Assembly (NCBI GenBank): GCA_012523975.1
Contig: JAAYSF010000005.1
Location: 1 to 64,000, forward strand
Direction of reading: 5' to 3'
Origin: Veillonellaceae bacterium
Lineage (GTDB): Bacteria; Bacillota; Negativicutes; JAAYSF01
DNA length: 64,000 nt
The notes beneath the pieces were generated by a model. The model searched no databases, was not told where the DNA came from, and saw nothing but the letters and a program-made list of their open reading frames with translations. Of the stretch, positions 33,967 through 43,313 are shown one piece after another (the first letter of the stretch is position 1; each line of letters starts with the position of its first letter). The position numbers were made by a program, and so were the translations under genes.

Positions 33967-34317
33967 GTGAATATATATGACAAAGCGCATGAGCTTGCAA
34001 AGGCCTTAAAAAGTTCAGACGAATACCGATCTTTCTTAGTAGCTAAACAAGCTATAGACAATGATGAACAAGCCAAAAAAATGGTAAAAGACTTTATACT
34101 AAAACAAATGGAAATAGAATATGAAATAATGTCCGGAAAGCCTGAAGATAAAGCGAAAAGTGAACAAATTCAACAAATGTACGATTTAATTGCTTATAAC
34201 GCTAAAGCACGTGATTTTTTACAAGCCCACATGCGCTTTCAGCGAATTATGGCCGATGTGTATAAAATAATTGGCGAATCTGTCGCCGAAGGACTGGATT
34301 TATTTGCTAAAGAATGA
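33967..34317 (+). CDS. YlbF/YmcA family regulator
   Basis: A helical protein of about 116 residues, NIYDKAHELAKALKSSDEYRSF at the start and MYDLIAYNAKARDFLQAHMRFQRIMADVYKIIG at the end. YlbF-family proteins form complexes with RNase Y and influence mRNA maturation, competence and sporulation in Bacillus. The GTG at 33967 after TGGGGG is preferred over the ATG six codons earlier. The 3' end overlaps the start of murB, so translation is coupled. Confidence 0.88.
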   Translation: MNIYDKAHELAKALKSSDEYRSFLVAKQAIDNDEQAKKMVKDFILKQMEIEYEIMSGKPEDKAKSEQIQQMYDLIAYNAKARDFLQAHMRFQRIMADVYKIIGESVAEGLDLFAKE

Positions 34318-35230
34318 TTGGTCTAATGATTTTATAACAAAATTAGGACTTATAATTCCAGAACATAGGCTGCTTATTAATGAGCCAATGTCGCGGCATA
34401 CAACCTTTAAAATTGGCGGACCGGCTGACTTCCTTGCTATGCCTGCCACAATTGCTGAGGTAGCTGCTATCCTTGACATTGCTAAAGAATATAAAGTACC
34501 AGTGGTTACTTTTGGTAATGGTTCGAATGTACTTGTACTTGACAAAGGGATTCGAGGTATTGTGCTGAAGTTCGGCAGAGACATGGGCTATATAAGGCAT
34601 AAGGATTCAACTATTATTGCCGGCGCCGGCGCAATGCTTGCCAGTGTATCAAGATATGCTGCGGACAATAAACTGACTGGAATGGAGTTTGCTGTCGGTA
34701 TTCCGGGCAGTGTCGGCGGGGCGGTATTTATGAATGCCGGAGCGTATGAGGGTGAGATGAGCTGTGTAGTATCAGCTGTCGCTTGTGTATGTGAAAATGG
34801 CAAGATCCGCAGGTTCAGCAACGAAGATAGTAAATTTTCTTATCGTCATAGTGTGTTTCAAGATAACGGCTGTACAATTTGTGAAGTGGAATTGACTTTG
34901 GAAGAAGGCGAACCTGATATAATTCGCAGTAAAATGACCGAGTATATCAACAGGCGTCAGACAAAACAGCCGGTCGAGTTACCAAGCGCTGGCAGTACAT
35001 TCAAACGTCCGCCAGGGTACTATGCCGGTACACTTATAGATCAGGCGGGACTAAAAGGTTTAACTGTAGGTGGGGCGCAAGTTTCAACTAAACATGCCGG
35101 TTTTATTGTAAATACCGGCGGAGCAACGGCAAATGATGTTTTGACTCTTATCAAAGAGGTTCAAAGTAGGGTACACGATATTTATGGGATAGATCTGCAG
35201 CCCGAAGTACGGATTTTGGGCGAGGGATAA
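34304..35230 (+). CDS. murB: UDP-N-acetylenolpyruvoylglucosamine reductase
   Basis: A cytosolic flavoenzyme of about 308 residues that reduces UDP-GlcNAc-enolpyruvate to UDP-MurNAc for peptidoglycan. It has NEPMSRHTTFKIGGPADF, GNGSNVLV, GIPGSVGGAVFMNAGAYEGEM (FAD site) and SAGSTFKRP with the catalytic Ser. The start is uncertain: the TTG at 34304 (AAGGA about nine bases upstream) is preferred; a TTG at 34271 would extend it by 11 codons into ylbF. It is followed directly by a terminator. Confidence 0.93.
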   Translation: MLKNDWSNDFITKLGLIIPEHRLLINEPMSRHTTFKIGGPADFLAMPATIAEVAAILDIAKEYKVPVVTFGNGSNVLVLDKGIRGIVLKFGRDMGYIRHKDSTIIAGAGAMLASVSRYAADNKLTGMEFAVGIPGSVGGAVFMNAGAYEGEMSCVVSAVACVCENGKIRRFSNEDSKFSYRHSVFQDNGCTICEVELTLEEGEPDIIRSKMTEYINRRQTKQPVELPSAGSTFKRPPGYYAGTLIDQAGLKGLTVGGAQVSTKHAGFIVNTGGATANDVLTLIKEVQSRVHDIYGIDLQPEVRILGEG

Positions 35231-35238
35231 GATGATAA

Positions 35239-35273
35239 AGCAGTACGGGGCAAAGCCCGTACTGTTTTCTTTT
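35239..35273 (+). terminator. Intrinsic terminator after murB
   Basis: CAGTACGGG pairs with CCCGTACTG around GCAAAG, followed by TTTTCTTTT. Confidence 0.88.
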
Positions 35274-35311
35274 GTAAGTGTTAATGGACCGGGGAGGTAT
35301 TTGGAATTTTC

Positions 35312-35318
35312 TGTCGAA
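35312..35318 (+). promoter_or_regulatory. Candidate Spo0A box upstream of beta-CASP hydrolase
   Basis: TTCTGTCGAATGG contains the TGTCGAA core 60 bases before the hydrolase start. It is one of five such gene-gap sites in the window. Confidence 0.3.
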
Positions 35319-35378
35319 TGGTAATTTAAGACTATAGACATCTTAAGGATTAGTTATAGTTCACAGGGAGGGTATATT

Positions 35379-36983
35379 ATGCGTTTAACTTTTTTAGGAG
35401 CCGCCAGAATGGTAACTGGCTCGTCCTTTTTACTAGAGGTAGGAGAGGATAAGATATTAATAGATTGTGGGATGTTTCAGGGATCAAAGGCAATCAGCGC
35501 GCTTAATCGCCGACCGTTTTTATATGATCCGACATCAGTTACCGGAGTTTTGTTAAGTCATGCTCATATTGACCATAGTGGGCTGTTACCAAAACTTTGT
35601 AAAGAAGGCTTTAAAGGTCCAATTTATGCAACAAAAGTAACTACGGAACTTTGCCGTATAATGCTCGCGGATAGCGCGCATATTCAAGAATATGATGCTC
35701 AATTAGCCAATCGTAAAGGTCAACGGGCTGGCAAAATCCCACTCGAACCTATCTATACTCTTGATGATGCTTACTCATGTTTGACACAATTTAAGCCTGT
35801 TGCCTACAATACTGAATTGGTTCTTTCTCCTAGCATAACTGTACGGTTCCAGGATGCTGGTCATATACTAGGATCGTCTGTAATTGAGATATGGGTAACA
35901 GAACAAGGCAAGACAACAAAACTATTATTTTCGGGGGATCTTGGCCAGCCGGACCAGCCAATCATTAAAGATCCAACTTATGTCGATGAGGCTGACTATA
36001 TTATTACTGAATCCACATATGGTGACAGAAAACATGAGCATTATGATAAAGAGGAAAAGTTTGCTGAGATTATCAATGACACAATTGCACGGGGGGGCAA
36101 TATAATTATTCCTTCCTTTGCGGTAGGCCGAACCCAGGCGGTGCTATATTATATTAGTAAACTGCAAAAGGCGGGAATCATTCCTGACATTAAAGTCGTA
36201 ATCGACAGCCCGCTAGCAATATCTGCTACTGATATCTTTATGCACAACACACAAGATTTCGACAGCGAGGTCCTGGAAATGCTGCGCAATCAGGCGGGGC
36301 CGCTCGATATGCCAAATCTTATCTTTACTAAAACGGCGGAGGAGTCTAAGGCTCTCAACAGTCTTGATGAACCCGCAGTTATCATTTCGGCCAGCGGTAT
36401 GGCCGATGCAGGACGAATACTACATCATTTAAAGCATAATTTATGGCGACCGGAATCAAGCGTTTTATTTGTAGGTTATCAAGCGCAAGGCAGCTTGGGC
36501 CGGAGGTTGATTGAGGGAGCCAGACGAGTTAAGATTATTGGTGAGGAAATTAGCGTAAAAGCTCAAATTCATAATATAGACGGGTTTTCGGCTCATGCAG
36601 ACCAGGACCAACTGCTAAACTGGCTGGGCCATTTCAAGAAAACACCATCAAATATCTTCATTGTTCACGGCGAATATGATATGTCAGAGCCTTTTGCCCG
36701 CATGATTGAAAGCAATTTGGGATATTCGACATATATCCCGCGTTATGGCGACGCTGCTGAAATTAATGGCCGTGAGTGGTCAATTGTTGAGTCGGATATT
36801 GCAACTATTGAGCCTGCCGTAAAAGAACTTTATGAATACTTACAGCAGCTTGAAACTGATTACCGCGCTTATCGGAAACGTTTGGAACATATCGCTGTTA
36901 CCGATGCCGGCAGAATACCGGAAGTTCTTAACCGACTGGGCAAAGTCTATTCTTATATTAAAAAGACATTAAATGACTTATAA
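35379..36983 (+). CDS. MBL-fold RNA hydrolase with beta-CASP domain
   Basis: A 534-residue protein of the metallo-beta-lactamase/beta-CASP RNase family (YsH1/CPSF-like bacterial group). The zinc site is HAHIDHSG (61-68), with further ligands in DAGHILGSS and LFSGDLGQP. ESTYGDR and the beta-CASP segment IIPSFAVGRTQAVLYYI follow, then ISASGMADAGRI and the C-terminal FSAHADQD with the last histidine. It probably processes or degrades RNA. The C-terminal extension of about 80 residues is helical. Cytosolic. Confidence 0.92.
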   Translation: MRLTFLGAARMVTGSSFLLEVGEDKILIDCGMFQGSKAISALNRRPFLYDPTSVTGVLLSHAHIDHSGLLPKLCKEGFKGPIYATKVTTELCRIMLADSAHIQEYDAQLANRKGQRAGKIPLEPIYTLDDAYSCLTQFKPVAYNTELVLSPSITVRFQDAGHILGSSVIEIWVTEQGKTTKLLFSGDLGQPDQPIIKDPTYVDEADYIITESTYGDRKHEHYDKEEKFAEIINDTIARGGNIIIPSFAVGRTQAVLYYISKLQKAGIIPDIKVVIDSPLAISATDIFMHNTQDFDSEVLEMLRNQAGPLDMPNLIFTKTAEESKALNSLDEPAVIISASGMADAGRILHHLKHNLWRPESSVLFVGYQAQGSLGRRLIEGARRVKIIGEEISVKAQIHNIDGFSAHADQDQLLNWLGHFKKTPSNIFIVHGEYDMSEPFARMIESNLGYSTYIPRYGDAAEINGREWSIVESDIATIEPAVKELYEYLQQLETDYRAYRKRLEHIAVTDAGRIPEVLNRLGKVYSYIKKTLNDL

Positions 36984-36996
36984 TAACGGGAAATCA

Positions 36997-37025
36997 TTGA
37001 CAGTTGGCTGTCAGTATAATATATT
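36997..37025 (+). promoter_or_regulatory. Promoter of typA with overlapping inverted repeat
   Basis: A perfect TTGACA (36997-37002) is followed after 17 bases by TATATT (37020-37025). TGACAG and CTGTCA (36998-37003 and 37008-37013) form an inverted repeat with a TTGG spacer overlapping the -35, so a repressor could bind here. Confidence 0.65.
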
Positions 37026-37042
37026 GAAATATAGTGACACTA

Positions 37043-37068
37043 AAGGGTGCATGCGGCATCCTTTTTTC
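37043..37068 (+). terminator. Terminator-like hairpin in the typA leader
   Basis: AAGGGTGC pairs with GCATCCTT around ATGCG, followed by a T-run. It lies between the promoter and the typA ribosome site, so it may attenuate typA transcription. It may also simply end the upstream transcript. Confidence 0.6.
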
Positions 37069-37087
37069 TTATTTTGGGAGGGTTATA

Positions 37088-38899
37088 ATGGAACGCAATG
37101 ATTTACGGAACATTGCCATTATCGCGCATGTTGATCATGGCAAAACAACACTAGTTGACGCTATGTTAAGACAAAGTGGAATATTTCGCGCTAACGAGCA
37201 AGTGGCTGAGCGTGTTATGGACTCCAACGACATTGAAAGAGAACGCGGAATCACCATTTTATCAAAAAATACTGCCGTTATGTACGGTGATGTTAAGATA
37301 AATATTGTTGATACTCCTGGACATGCCGATTTCGGCGGCGAGGTTGAGCGTGTTCTAACTATGGTCGACGGCGTACTTTTACTGGTTGACTCATTTGAAG
37401 GACCGATGCCTCAAACTAAATATGTTTTGAGAAAGGCATTAGAGCAGAATTTAAAACCTATTGTTGTCATCAATAAAATTGACCGCCCAGATCAGCGGGT
37501 CGAGGACGTACTTGATGAGGTTCTCGAACTATTTATTGAGCTTGATGCAAATGATGAACAACTCGACTTCCCGGTAGTTTACTGTGCTGCCCGCGATGGC
37601 ATCGCTAAGTTAAGTATGGATGATGAAAACGACAATCTACATCCGCTGTTTGACCTGTTAATTAAGCAAATCCCTGCTCCTCATGGCGATATTGACGGTC
37701 CGCTGCAAATGATGGTTACTACTCTGGATTATGACGAATATGTTGGTAAAATCGCTATCGGCAGAATTGTACGGGGGCGGATTTTAAATGGACAACAGGT
37801 AACAATCCTTAACGGTGAAAGCCAGAGGAAAGCCAAAATTGGTAAATTATACGCATACCAAGGGTTAAAGCGCGTCGAGGTAAGTGATGCTGGATTAGGC
37901 GATATAGTTGCAATTATGGGGCTTGAAGATGTAAACATCGGCGATACAATTGCCGATACTGAGAATCCGGAAGCTTTGCCCGGAATTAAAATTGACGAAC
38001 CGACCTTGTCTATGGTATTCAGCGTTAATAACAGCCCGTTTGCAGGCCGTGAAGGTCAATTTGTCACATCAAGGCATTTGCGCGAACGACTCTTTAAAGA
38101 AGTAGAAACAAATGTAAGTTTACGAGTGGTTGAAACGGATAGCCCGGATTCATTCGAGGTATCTGGTCGTGGTGAACTGCATTTATCAATCCTGATCGAA
38201 ACAATGCGGCGTGAGGGCTACGAGCTTCAAGTCGGAAAACCGGAAGTAATTTATAAAATGATTAATAACCAGAAGTGCGAACCAATGGAGCTTTTGACTA
38301 TTGATGTACCTCAAGAATTTATGGGGGCAGTTATGGAAGGGTTAGGAACAAGAAAAGCGGATCTTATCAACATGACTGAACTGGCTGGCTACCTAAGGAT
38401 GGAGTTTATTATCCCGGCCAGAGGCTTGATTGGTTTTAGATCTGAGTTCTTAACAAGCACTAAAGGTAATGGCATAATGCATCATGTTTTTCATGGTTAC
38501 GCTCCTTATAAAGGTGATATCCCTGGACGGACTCGCGGTGCGCTTGTGGCCTTTGAAGACGGTGAGACAACAGGTTATGGCATTTATAGTGTCCAAGATC
38601 GCGGGGTTATGTTTGTGTCGCCTGGTCAAGCGGTATATCAGGGCCTTATTGTTGGTGAGAATGCTAGAGAAAGCGATATGGATATCAACCCTTGTAAGAA
38701 AAAACATGTTACCAATATGCGTTCAAGCTCGTCCGATGAGGCAATTCGCCTGACTCCGCCGCGTATATTTAGTTTAGAACAGGCCCTGGAATGGATTAAT
38801 AAGGACGAATTGGTTGAGGTTACCCCTAAAAATATTCGTTTACGAAAAATGATTCTGGATCGTCATGTTCGTGGACGTGATCGTAAGGTTGGCGCCTAG
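37088..38899 (+). CDS. typA: Translational GTPase TypA/BipA
   Basis: This ribosome-binding GTPase of 603 residues helps assembly of the large subunit and growth under stress or cold. GTPase motifs: AHVDHGKTT (G1, 13-21), RERGITI (switch I), [12 protein letters not shown] (G3) and NKIDRPDQR (G4). The C-terminal domains have [14 protein letters not shown], the V-domain [16 protein letters not shown] and the BipA-specific [11 protein letters not shown]. The ATG at 37088 has GGGAGGG upstream; the earlier open frame includes the leader hairpin and is not coding. Confidence 0.96.
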   Translation: MERNDLRNIAIIAHVDHGKTTLVDAMLRQSGIFRANEQVAERVMDSNDIERERGITILSKNTAVMYGDVKINIVDTPGHADFGGEVERVLTMVDGVLLLVDSFEGPMPQTKYVLRKALEQNLKPIVVINKIDRPDQRVEDVLDEVLELFIELDANDEQLDFPVVYCAARDGIAKLSMDDENDNLHPLFDLLIKQIPAPHGDIDGPLQMMVTTLDYDEYVGKIAIGRIVRGRILNGQQVTILNGESQRKAKIGKLYAYQGLKRVEVSDAGLGDIVAIMGLEDVNIGDTIADTENPEALPGIKIDEPTLSMVFSVNNSPFAGREGQFVTSRHLRERLFKEVETNVSLRVVETDSPDSFEVSGRGELHLSILIETMRREGYELQVGKPEVIYKMINNQKCEPMELLTIDVPQEFMGAVMEGLGTRKADLINMTELAGYLRMEFIIPARGLIGFRSEFLTSTKGNGIMHHVFHGYAPYKGDIPGRTRGALVAFEDGETTGYGIYSVQDRGVMFVSPGQAVYQGLIVGENARESDMDINPCKKKHVTNMRSSSSDEAIRLTPPRIFSLEQALEWINKDELVEVTPKNIRLRKMILDRHVRGRDRKVGA

Positions 38900-38917
38900 T
38901 TTTAAGGAGGTAGGCTA

Positions 38918-40618
38918 ATGATTTCACCCGAAGCTATGACTCTGCTTAAAAACCGCTATTTATTGGAGGATGAAACGCCGGACCAGATGTTTTGGCGAGT
39001 AGCAGAGCATGTTGCTCAGGGGGAGGAGTTGTATCAGGCCGATAAGAACCAGGCTGCAGAAGAGTATTATAAATTAATGTCCAATCTTGCCTTTTTGCCT
39101 AATTCCCCAACATTAATGAATTCGGGCAAGGCTAACGCGCAGTTGGCTGCTTGTTTTGTCCTTCCAATACGAGACTCATTGTCTGATATTTTTGAAACAC
39201 TTAAGAATGCTGTTCTTGTTCATCACAGTGGAGGTGGTACGGGTTTTTCATTTTCACGCCTGCGTCCCCAAGGAGATGTTGTGAGAGAAAGAGCTGGTAA
39301 GGCGAGCGGTCCGCTTGCCTTTATTTCGATTTTTGATGCGGTTGCTCAAACTGTAAAGCAGGGCGCTGTCCGCAGCGGCGCTAATATGGCGGTATTAAGA
39401 GTTGATCATCCCGATATAAAAGAGTTTATTATAGCAAAGCATAACAATACCGAGCTTAATAATTTTAATCTATCAGTTGGAGTCACTGATAGCTTTATGA
39501 CTGCTGTCGAAAAAGATACAGATTTTGCCTTGGTTAACCCACGAACCGGCCATCCTACAGTTAGAGTAAGAGCTAGGTCAATATTTGACTTAATTGTTGA
39601 TATGGCTTGGCAAAATGGTGAACCCGGTCTCTTTTTCTTGGATACTGTAAATCGAGCAAACCCAACTCCGGAGTTGGGTGATTTTGAGTCGCCAAACCCA
39701 TGCTCTGAGCAGCCGCTTTTACCTTATGAGTCGTGTACATTAGGCTCAATTAATTTGACGAGAATGTTAAAAAGAGGCGGTGGGAAATGGGAAATAGATT
39801 TCATAAAGTTAGCTGAGACTGTTCGAACGGCAGTACGCTTTTTAGATAATGTAATTGATGTCAACCATTATCCGCTCGATGAGATTAAGCAAAAATCCCT
39901 GCAGACCAGAAAAATTGGTTTGGGAATTATGGGGTTGGCAGATGTTTTCATAATGCAGGATATGGCATATGCTAGTCAACAAGCGGTCCGAACAACGGCT
40001 AAGTTAATGAATTTTATAACAGCTACTGCTAGGCAGGAATCAGCTATACTTGCCAGTAAGCGAGGGAATTTTCTGGCCTTTGATCAAAGCATATTTAACG
40101 GTAAGTCCCGTTATATGCGCAATGCGACTGTAACAACTTTGGCTCCGACCGGCAGCATAAGCATTATTGCAAACTGCTCTAGTGGAATAGAGCCCTTATT
40201 TGGATTAGCAATTACAAGACGAGTTCTAGACGGTAGCTTGTTATCGAGTATAAACCAATCAGTTTTAGCTTACCTTAACGAACACAAGCTGTTAACACCG
40301 TCCATTGAAACCATGATACTTAACGAGGGCAGCATTCAAAGCTCGAACTTATCGCAACATGTTAAAAGAGTCCTGGCAACTGCCCATGAGATACCTCCGG
40401 AAGGACATGTAGCCCAACTAGCTGCAGCGCAACGGAATATAGACAATGGAGTATCAAAAACAGTTAACTTGCCGCAGTCGGCTACAAGGTCTGACGTGGC
40501 CCATGTGTTTTGGCAGGCCTATCGTAAAAGGTGTAAAGGTGTCACGGTGTATCGGCATATGAGCCGGCAATATCAGGTTTTGAGTCATGGAATAGCGTGT
40601 CCGGCATGCAGCTTATAG
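38918..40618 (+). CDS. nrdJ: Adenosylcobalamin-dependent ribonucleotide reductase (class II)
   Basis: A 566-residue class II reductase converting ribonucleotides to deoxyribonucleotides without oxygen, using B12 to make the thiyl radical. Motifs: FLPNSPTLMNSG near residue 57, LAACFVLP (substrate-region Cys), HSGGGTGFSFSRLRP, and the active-site NPCSEQPLLPYESC (NPCxE with Cys, then Cys). PTGSISIIANCSSGIEP is the second phosphate-binding loop. The C-terminal CPAC supplies the redox pair for re-reduction. There is no N-terminal ATP-cone. AAGGAGG is before the ATG, 18 bases after typA, so it may be cotranscribed with it. Confidence 0.95.
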   Translation: MISPEAMTLLKNRYLLEDETPDQMFWRVAEHVAQGEELYQADKNQAAEEYYKLMSNLAFLPNSPTLMNSGKANAQLAACFVLPIRDSLSDIFETLKNAVLVHHSGGGTGFSFSRLRPQGDVVRERAGKASGPLAFISIFDAVAQTVKQGAVRSGANMAVLRVDHPDIKEFIIAKHNNTELNNFNLSVGVTDSFMTAVEKDTDFALVNPRTGHPTVRVRARSIFDLIVDMAWQNGEPGLFFLDTVNRANPTPELGDFESPNPCSEQPLLPYESCTLGSINLTRMLKRGGGKWEIDFIKLAETVRTAVRFLDNVIDVNHYPLDEIKQKSLQTRKIGLGIMGLADVFIMQDMAYASQQAVRTTAKLMNFITATARQESAILASKRGNFLAFDQSIFNGKSRYMRNATVTTLAPTGSISIIANCSSGIEPLFGLAITRRVLDGSLLSSINQSVLAYLNEHKLLTPSIETMILNEGSIQSSNLSQHVKRVLATAHEIPPEGHVAQLAAAQRNIDNGVSKTVNLPQSATRSDVAHVFWQAYRKRCKGVTVYRHMSRQYQVLSHGIACPACSL

Positions 40619-40788
40619 CATACGGACATTTTTTGTCTACCAGAATTTGCAATTATCAATTCTAGTGACATAAGTGCGACTAGCGGCTTGTGTTTTCACT
40701 AAAGCTCGGCGCAAGCCGGGTTGTCTATAGTTCAGGGCATTGCTAAAAATCAGAAATAATTTACGTATAGCAGGAAAAGCTACAAGAA

Positions 40789-40817
40789 TGTCGAACACTA
40801 CTAAAAAATGGTATAAT
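40789..40817 (+). promoter_or_regulatory. sepF promoter with Spo0A-box-like element
   Basis: TATAAT (40812-40817) lies 16 bases after TGTCGAA (40789-40795), which occupies the -35 position. This is the arrangement of Spo0A-activated promoters that lack a good -35. The sepF start follows 26 bases later. Confidence 0.4.
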
Positions 40818-40843
40818 AACTGGAATTATTGGAGGGGAGTACC

Positions 40844-41263
40844 ATGGCGGTCAGTTTAATCGACAAGCTTACTAATTTTATAATGCCAGCAGATGATTTT
40901 ACTGATACTGAGGAAAAACAAAGTTCTGGTCGCAATAAACCCTCGCGTCTGCGTGTACATAGTAATAATCGGCCTGATATGAAAATGGCTGTCTTATCAC
41001 CGCTAAAGTATGAGGACGTCAAAGACTATGCTGATTATCTTAAAGCAGGTATTTCAATTGTAGTAAACTTTTCTCAGGTAGATGACTATAATCAGCAATG
41101 CATGACAGATTTTTTAAGTGGTGTATGTTATACAATCGGCGGTTCCAGTGAGAGGGTATCATCAAAGGTTTTAGTATATGTACCAGCGAATGCTTCGATA
41201 AGTAAAGAGTTATACGCTTACTCTATACCGACATATGTAAAAGGTAAATTTGAAGTGAAATAA
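40844..41263 (+). CDS. sepF: Cell division protein SepF
   Basis: A 139-residue cytosolic FtsZ-binding protein that bundles FtsZ and anchors the division ring in Gram-positive bacteria and relatives. It has the N-terminal amphipathic membrane helix (MAVSLIDKLTNFIMP), a charged linker, and the SepF core SPLKYEDVKDYADYLKAG, VVNFSQVDDYNQQCMTDFLSGVCYTIGG. The start is the ATG at 40844 with GGAGGGGAG five bases upstream; an in-frame TTG lies inside that site. It stands alone, apart from the usual ylm/dcw cluster, with its own terminator. Confidence 0.93.
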   Translation: MAVSLIDKLTNFIMPADDFTDTEEKQSSGRNKPSRLRVHSNNRPDMKMAVLSPLKYEDVKDYADYLKAGISIVVNFSQVDDYNQQCMTDFLSGVCYTIGGSSERVSSKVLVYVPANASISKELYAYSIPTYVKGKFEVK

Positions 41264-41289
41264 ATAAAATAATACTATATTTAAATTTG

Positions 41290-41318
41290 AAAAAGACTTG
41301 GCGATGCCAAGTCTTTTT
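41290..41318. terminator. Bidirectional terminator between sepF and HybB-like gene
   Basis: AAAAAGACTTGGC pairs with GCCAAGTCTTTTT around GAT. Confidence 0.92.
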
Positions 41319-41320
41319 GT

Positions 41321-42484
41321 TTAGGCGGATACTCTATAAGATTGTTTTTCTGATTGGTGCTTATCTTGATGGCCAAGAATATTAAAGTTTTCAACTATGA
41401 AACAATATGCAAGGCAGCCTGCAGAAATTAAGCCAAGACTAACAGTGAATTCCCAAATTGACGGCAAGTAATAGCCGCCATTATTTTGAGCCATACCGGT
41501 AAAAACAACGTTAAACCGGCTTAATACTACGCCGATACTAGCTAAAATCCCATAGATAAACAATCCGGTTCGAGTCTTACCAGCTTTACTAAATACGATA
41601 AGAATTGGGATCACAATTCCTAAGACAATTTCCGCAGCAAAGAAGGTTGATTCCAAGCTGTAGGTGAAAACCAGTGAGAAGGCATCGCGTGAAATGAGAT
41701 CGTAAGTTTTCAGCGCTAAATAACAGATCATCATATATCCGCTTATTTTAGCCAAGCCGCTAAGAACATTAACAGGAACTTTATGATTGAAGGCTCTACC
41801 CGCTAAAGTAGATTCAACACATACCATAGCCGCTCCTACGAAAAATGAGGACATTAGAAAAAAGACGGGGAGCAGAGGCGACCACCAGAGGGGATGCAGC
41901 TTGTGCACAGCAATTAAAAACAATCCCCCTAATGATGACTGATGCAGGGTTGGGAAAATTACGCCAAGAATTAATAGTAAAGGTAATAGTTTCTTAATAA
42001 GTGCATGAAATCTACGTCCAATCTTTTCCGTGACTATTTCTCCGAACTCTAATACTTGGATTGTAGTATAAATTGATATACACCAAAACACCTCAAATAA
42101 TACTGATGAATATCCCCAAGAAACAAAAGGTCGCCAAAAATTAAACCATTGACCAATATCTAAAAATAGACCGATCATTACTAAAAGATAGCCAAGCAGC
42201 GAAGTGACAAGTGCTGCTCTCGCAATAGGATGATACTTGTCTCGATGCAGGATATGAACAATCAGGGCCGTCGAGTAGCCTCCGCCGGCTAACGCTACTC
42301 CCGTGAAGACATCAAAGGCTATCCACAAACCCCATGGCCAATCATCATTAAGATTGGTTAACATACCCAATCCTGTAATCATACGAACTATCATGACCGC
42401 AACACTTATTGCTGTGATTGTCATTAAACAGATCCGAGTAGGTGTAATTTTAAATTTCCAGCCTAGCACTTCAAAAGTTGTCAT
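41321..42484 (-). CDS. HybB/NrfD-like quinone-reactive membrane subunit
   Basis: A 387-residue membrane protein with about ten hydrophobic helices, of the NrfD/PsrC/HybB family, which passes electrons between an iron-sulfur subunit and menaquinone. DDWPWGLWIAFDVFTGVALAGGGY (early, quoted as WPWGLWIAFDVF), QWFNFWRP and GMAQNNGGYYLPS are matches to HybB. It has the third position in the operon after the catalytic and HybA-like genes. It would form the membrane anchor of the outside-facing [FeFe] hydrogenase. GGAGAG precedes the ATG. Confidence 0.88.
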   Translation of the reverse strand: MTTFEVLGWKFKITPTRICLMTITAISVAVMIVRMITGLGMLTNLNDDWPWGLWIAFDVFTGVALAGGGYSTALIVHILHRDKYHPIARAALVTSLLGYLLVMIGLFLDIGQWFNFWRPFVSWGYSSVLFEVFWCISIYTTIQVLEFGEIVTEKIGRRFHALIKKLLPLLLILGVIFPTLHQSSLGGLFLIAVHKLHPLWWSPLLPVFFLMSSFFVGAAMVCVESTLAGRAFNHKVPVNVLSGLAKISGYMMICYLALKTYDLISRDAFSLVFTYSLESTFFAAEIVLGIVIPILIVFSKAGKTRTGLFIYGILASIGVVLSRFNVVFTGMAQNNGGYYLPSIWEFTVSLGLISAGCLAYCFIVENFNILGHQDKHQSEKQSYRVSA

Positions 42485-42503
42485 CGTTACTCTCCTTAGT
42501 CAC

Positions 42504-43313
42504 TTAAGGTTTCGGGTTAGTGGTCTCTTGCTGCTTTTGATCTTCATTGTCTTTTTTTGAAGCAATTTCATTGCGACGCTTAGTATAGAAAGATAAGCCT
42601 GTCAAAAGCATTCCCCAACCGATGGCAAGAAAAGGGGTATATTTAAGAAAATTATGTGTATAGGTTGGCAGTGCGGTTTTCCCTAATTCTGTATTAAAAC
42701 CTAGCTTCGCAAAAGGAATATCTGATATATACAGCCAGGCTGTGCCGCCAACTTCTGTTTCGCCGTAGATTTCTTTAACATATATTTTGTTGTTATTAAT
42801 AAGAGCTTTTGCTTCTTTAAGAAGTTCTGAGCGCTCGCCATATTTAAGCGCCATAGTAGGACAAACCGATACGCAAGCTGGTGACTCGCCTTGGGCTATT
42901 TTTGTAGAACACATTTGGCACTTGGTGACGAGCGGAAAAGTTTTTTTCCATTCAAATTTAGGAATATTGAATGGACAAGCTATCATGCAGTAACGGCAGC
43001 CTACGCATAAATCGGGGTAATACACAACAGCTCCATCATTGTTTTTTTGTAATGCTTTTGAAAAACAAGCAGATGCGCAGGCTGGTTCGAGGCAATGCAT
43101 GCACTGATGCTTAACAAAGCGCCATACTTTACTATTTTTATGATCAACTTCTTTAAGCGCAATTGTTGTCCAGTTATTATCATTAAGTTCGGCTTTTAAT
43201 CCAGTTGCCGGATGTTTTTCATCAAAATCCAAGTTATTCCAAAGCTTACAGGCTACTGTACAGCTTCCACAACCAATGCATTTAGTTATATCAACCAAAA
43301 CGGCTTTAGCCAT
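42504..43313 (-). CDS. HybA-like ferredoxin subunit with four Fe-S clusters and TM tail
   Basis: A 269-residue protein with four 4Fe-4S cluster groups: KCIGCGSCTVACK, CMHCLEPACASACF, CVGCRYCMIACPF and CQMCSTKI..CVSVCP. A hydrophobic helix (FLAIGWGMLLTGLSFY) lies near the C-terminus, about residues 232-247. It carries electrons from the catalytic hydrogenase to the membrane HybB-like protein. It has no signal peptide of its own, so it may be co-exported with the Tat-tagged partner. The ATG at 43313 (GAGGGTG) overlaps the end of the hydrogenase gene by eight bases. Confidence 0.9.
   Translation of the reverse strand: MAKAVLVDITKCIGCGSCTVACKLWNNLDFDEKHPATGLKAELNDNNWTTIALKEVDHKNSKVWRFVKHQCMHCLEPACASACFSKALQKNNDGAVVYYPDLCVGCRYCMIACPFNIPKFEWKKTFPLVTKCQMCSTKIAQGESPACVSVCPTMALKYGERSELLKEAKALINNNKIYVKEIYGETEVGGTAWLYISDIPFAKLGFNTELGKTALPTYTHNFLKYTPFLAIGWGMLLTGLSFYTKRRNEIASKKDNEDQKQQETTNPKP

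Noticed and set aside
38900-38917. Cobalamin riboswitch before nrdJ
   Set aside because: Only 18 bases separate typA and nrdJ, so there is no room for a B12 riboswitch.
40701-40721. GC-rich hairpin GCTCGGC-GCAA-GCCGGGT between nrdJ and sepF
   Set aside because: It has a stable stem but no T-run, so a terminator is not certain; no other RNA structure supports it.
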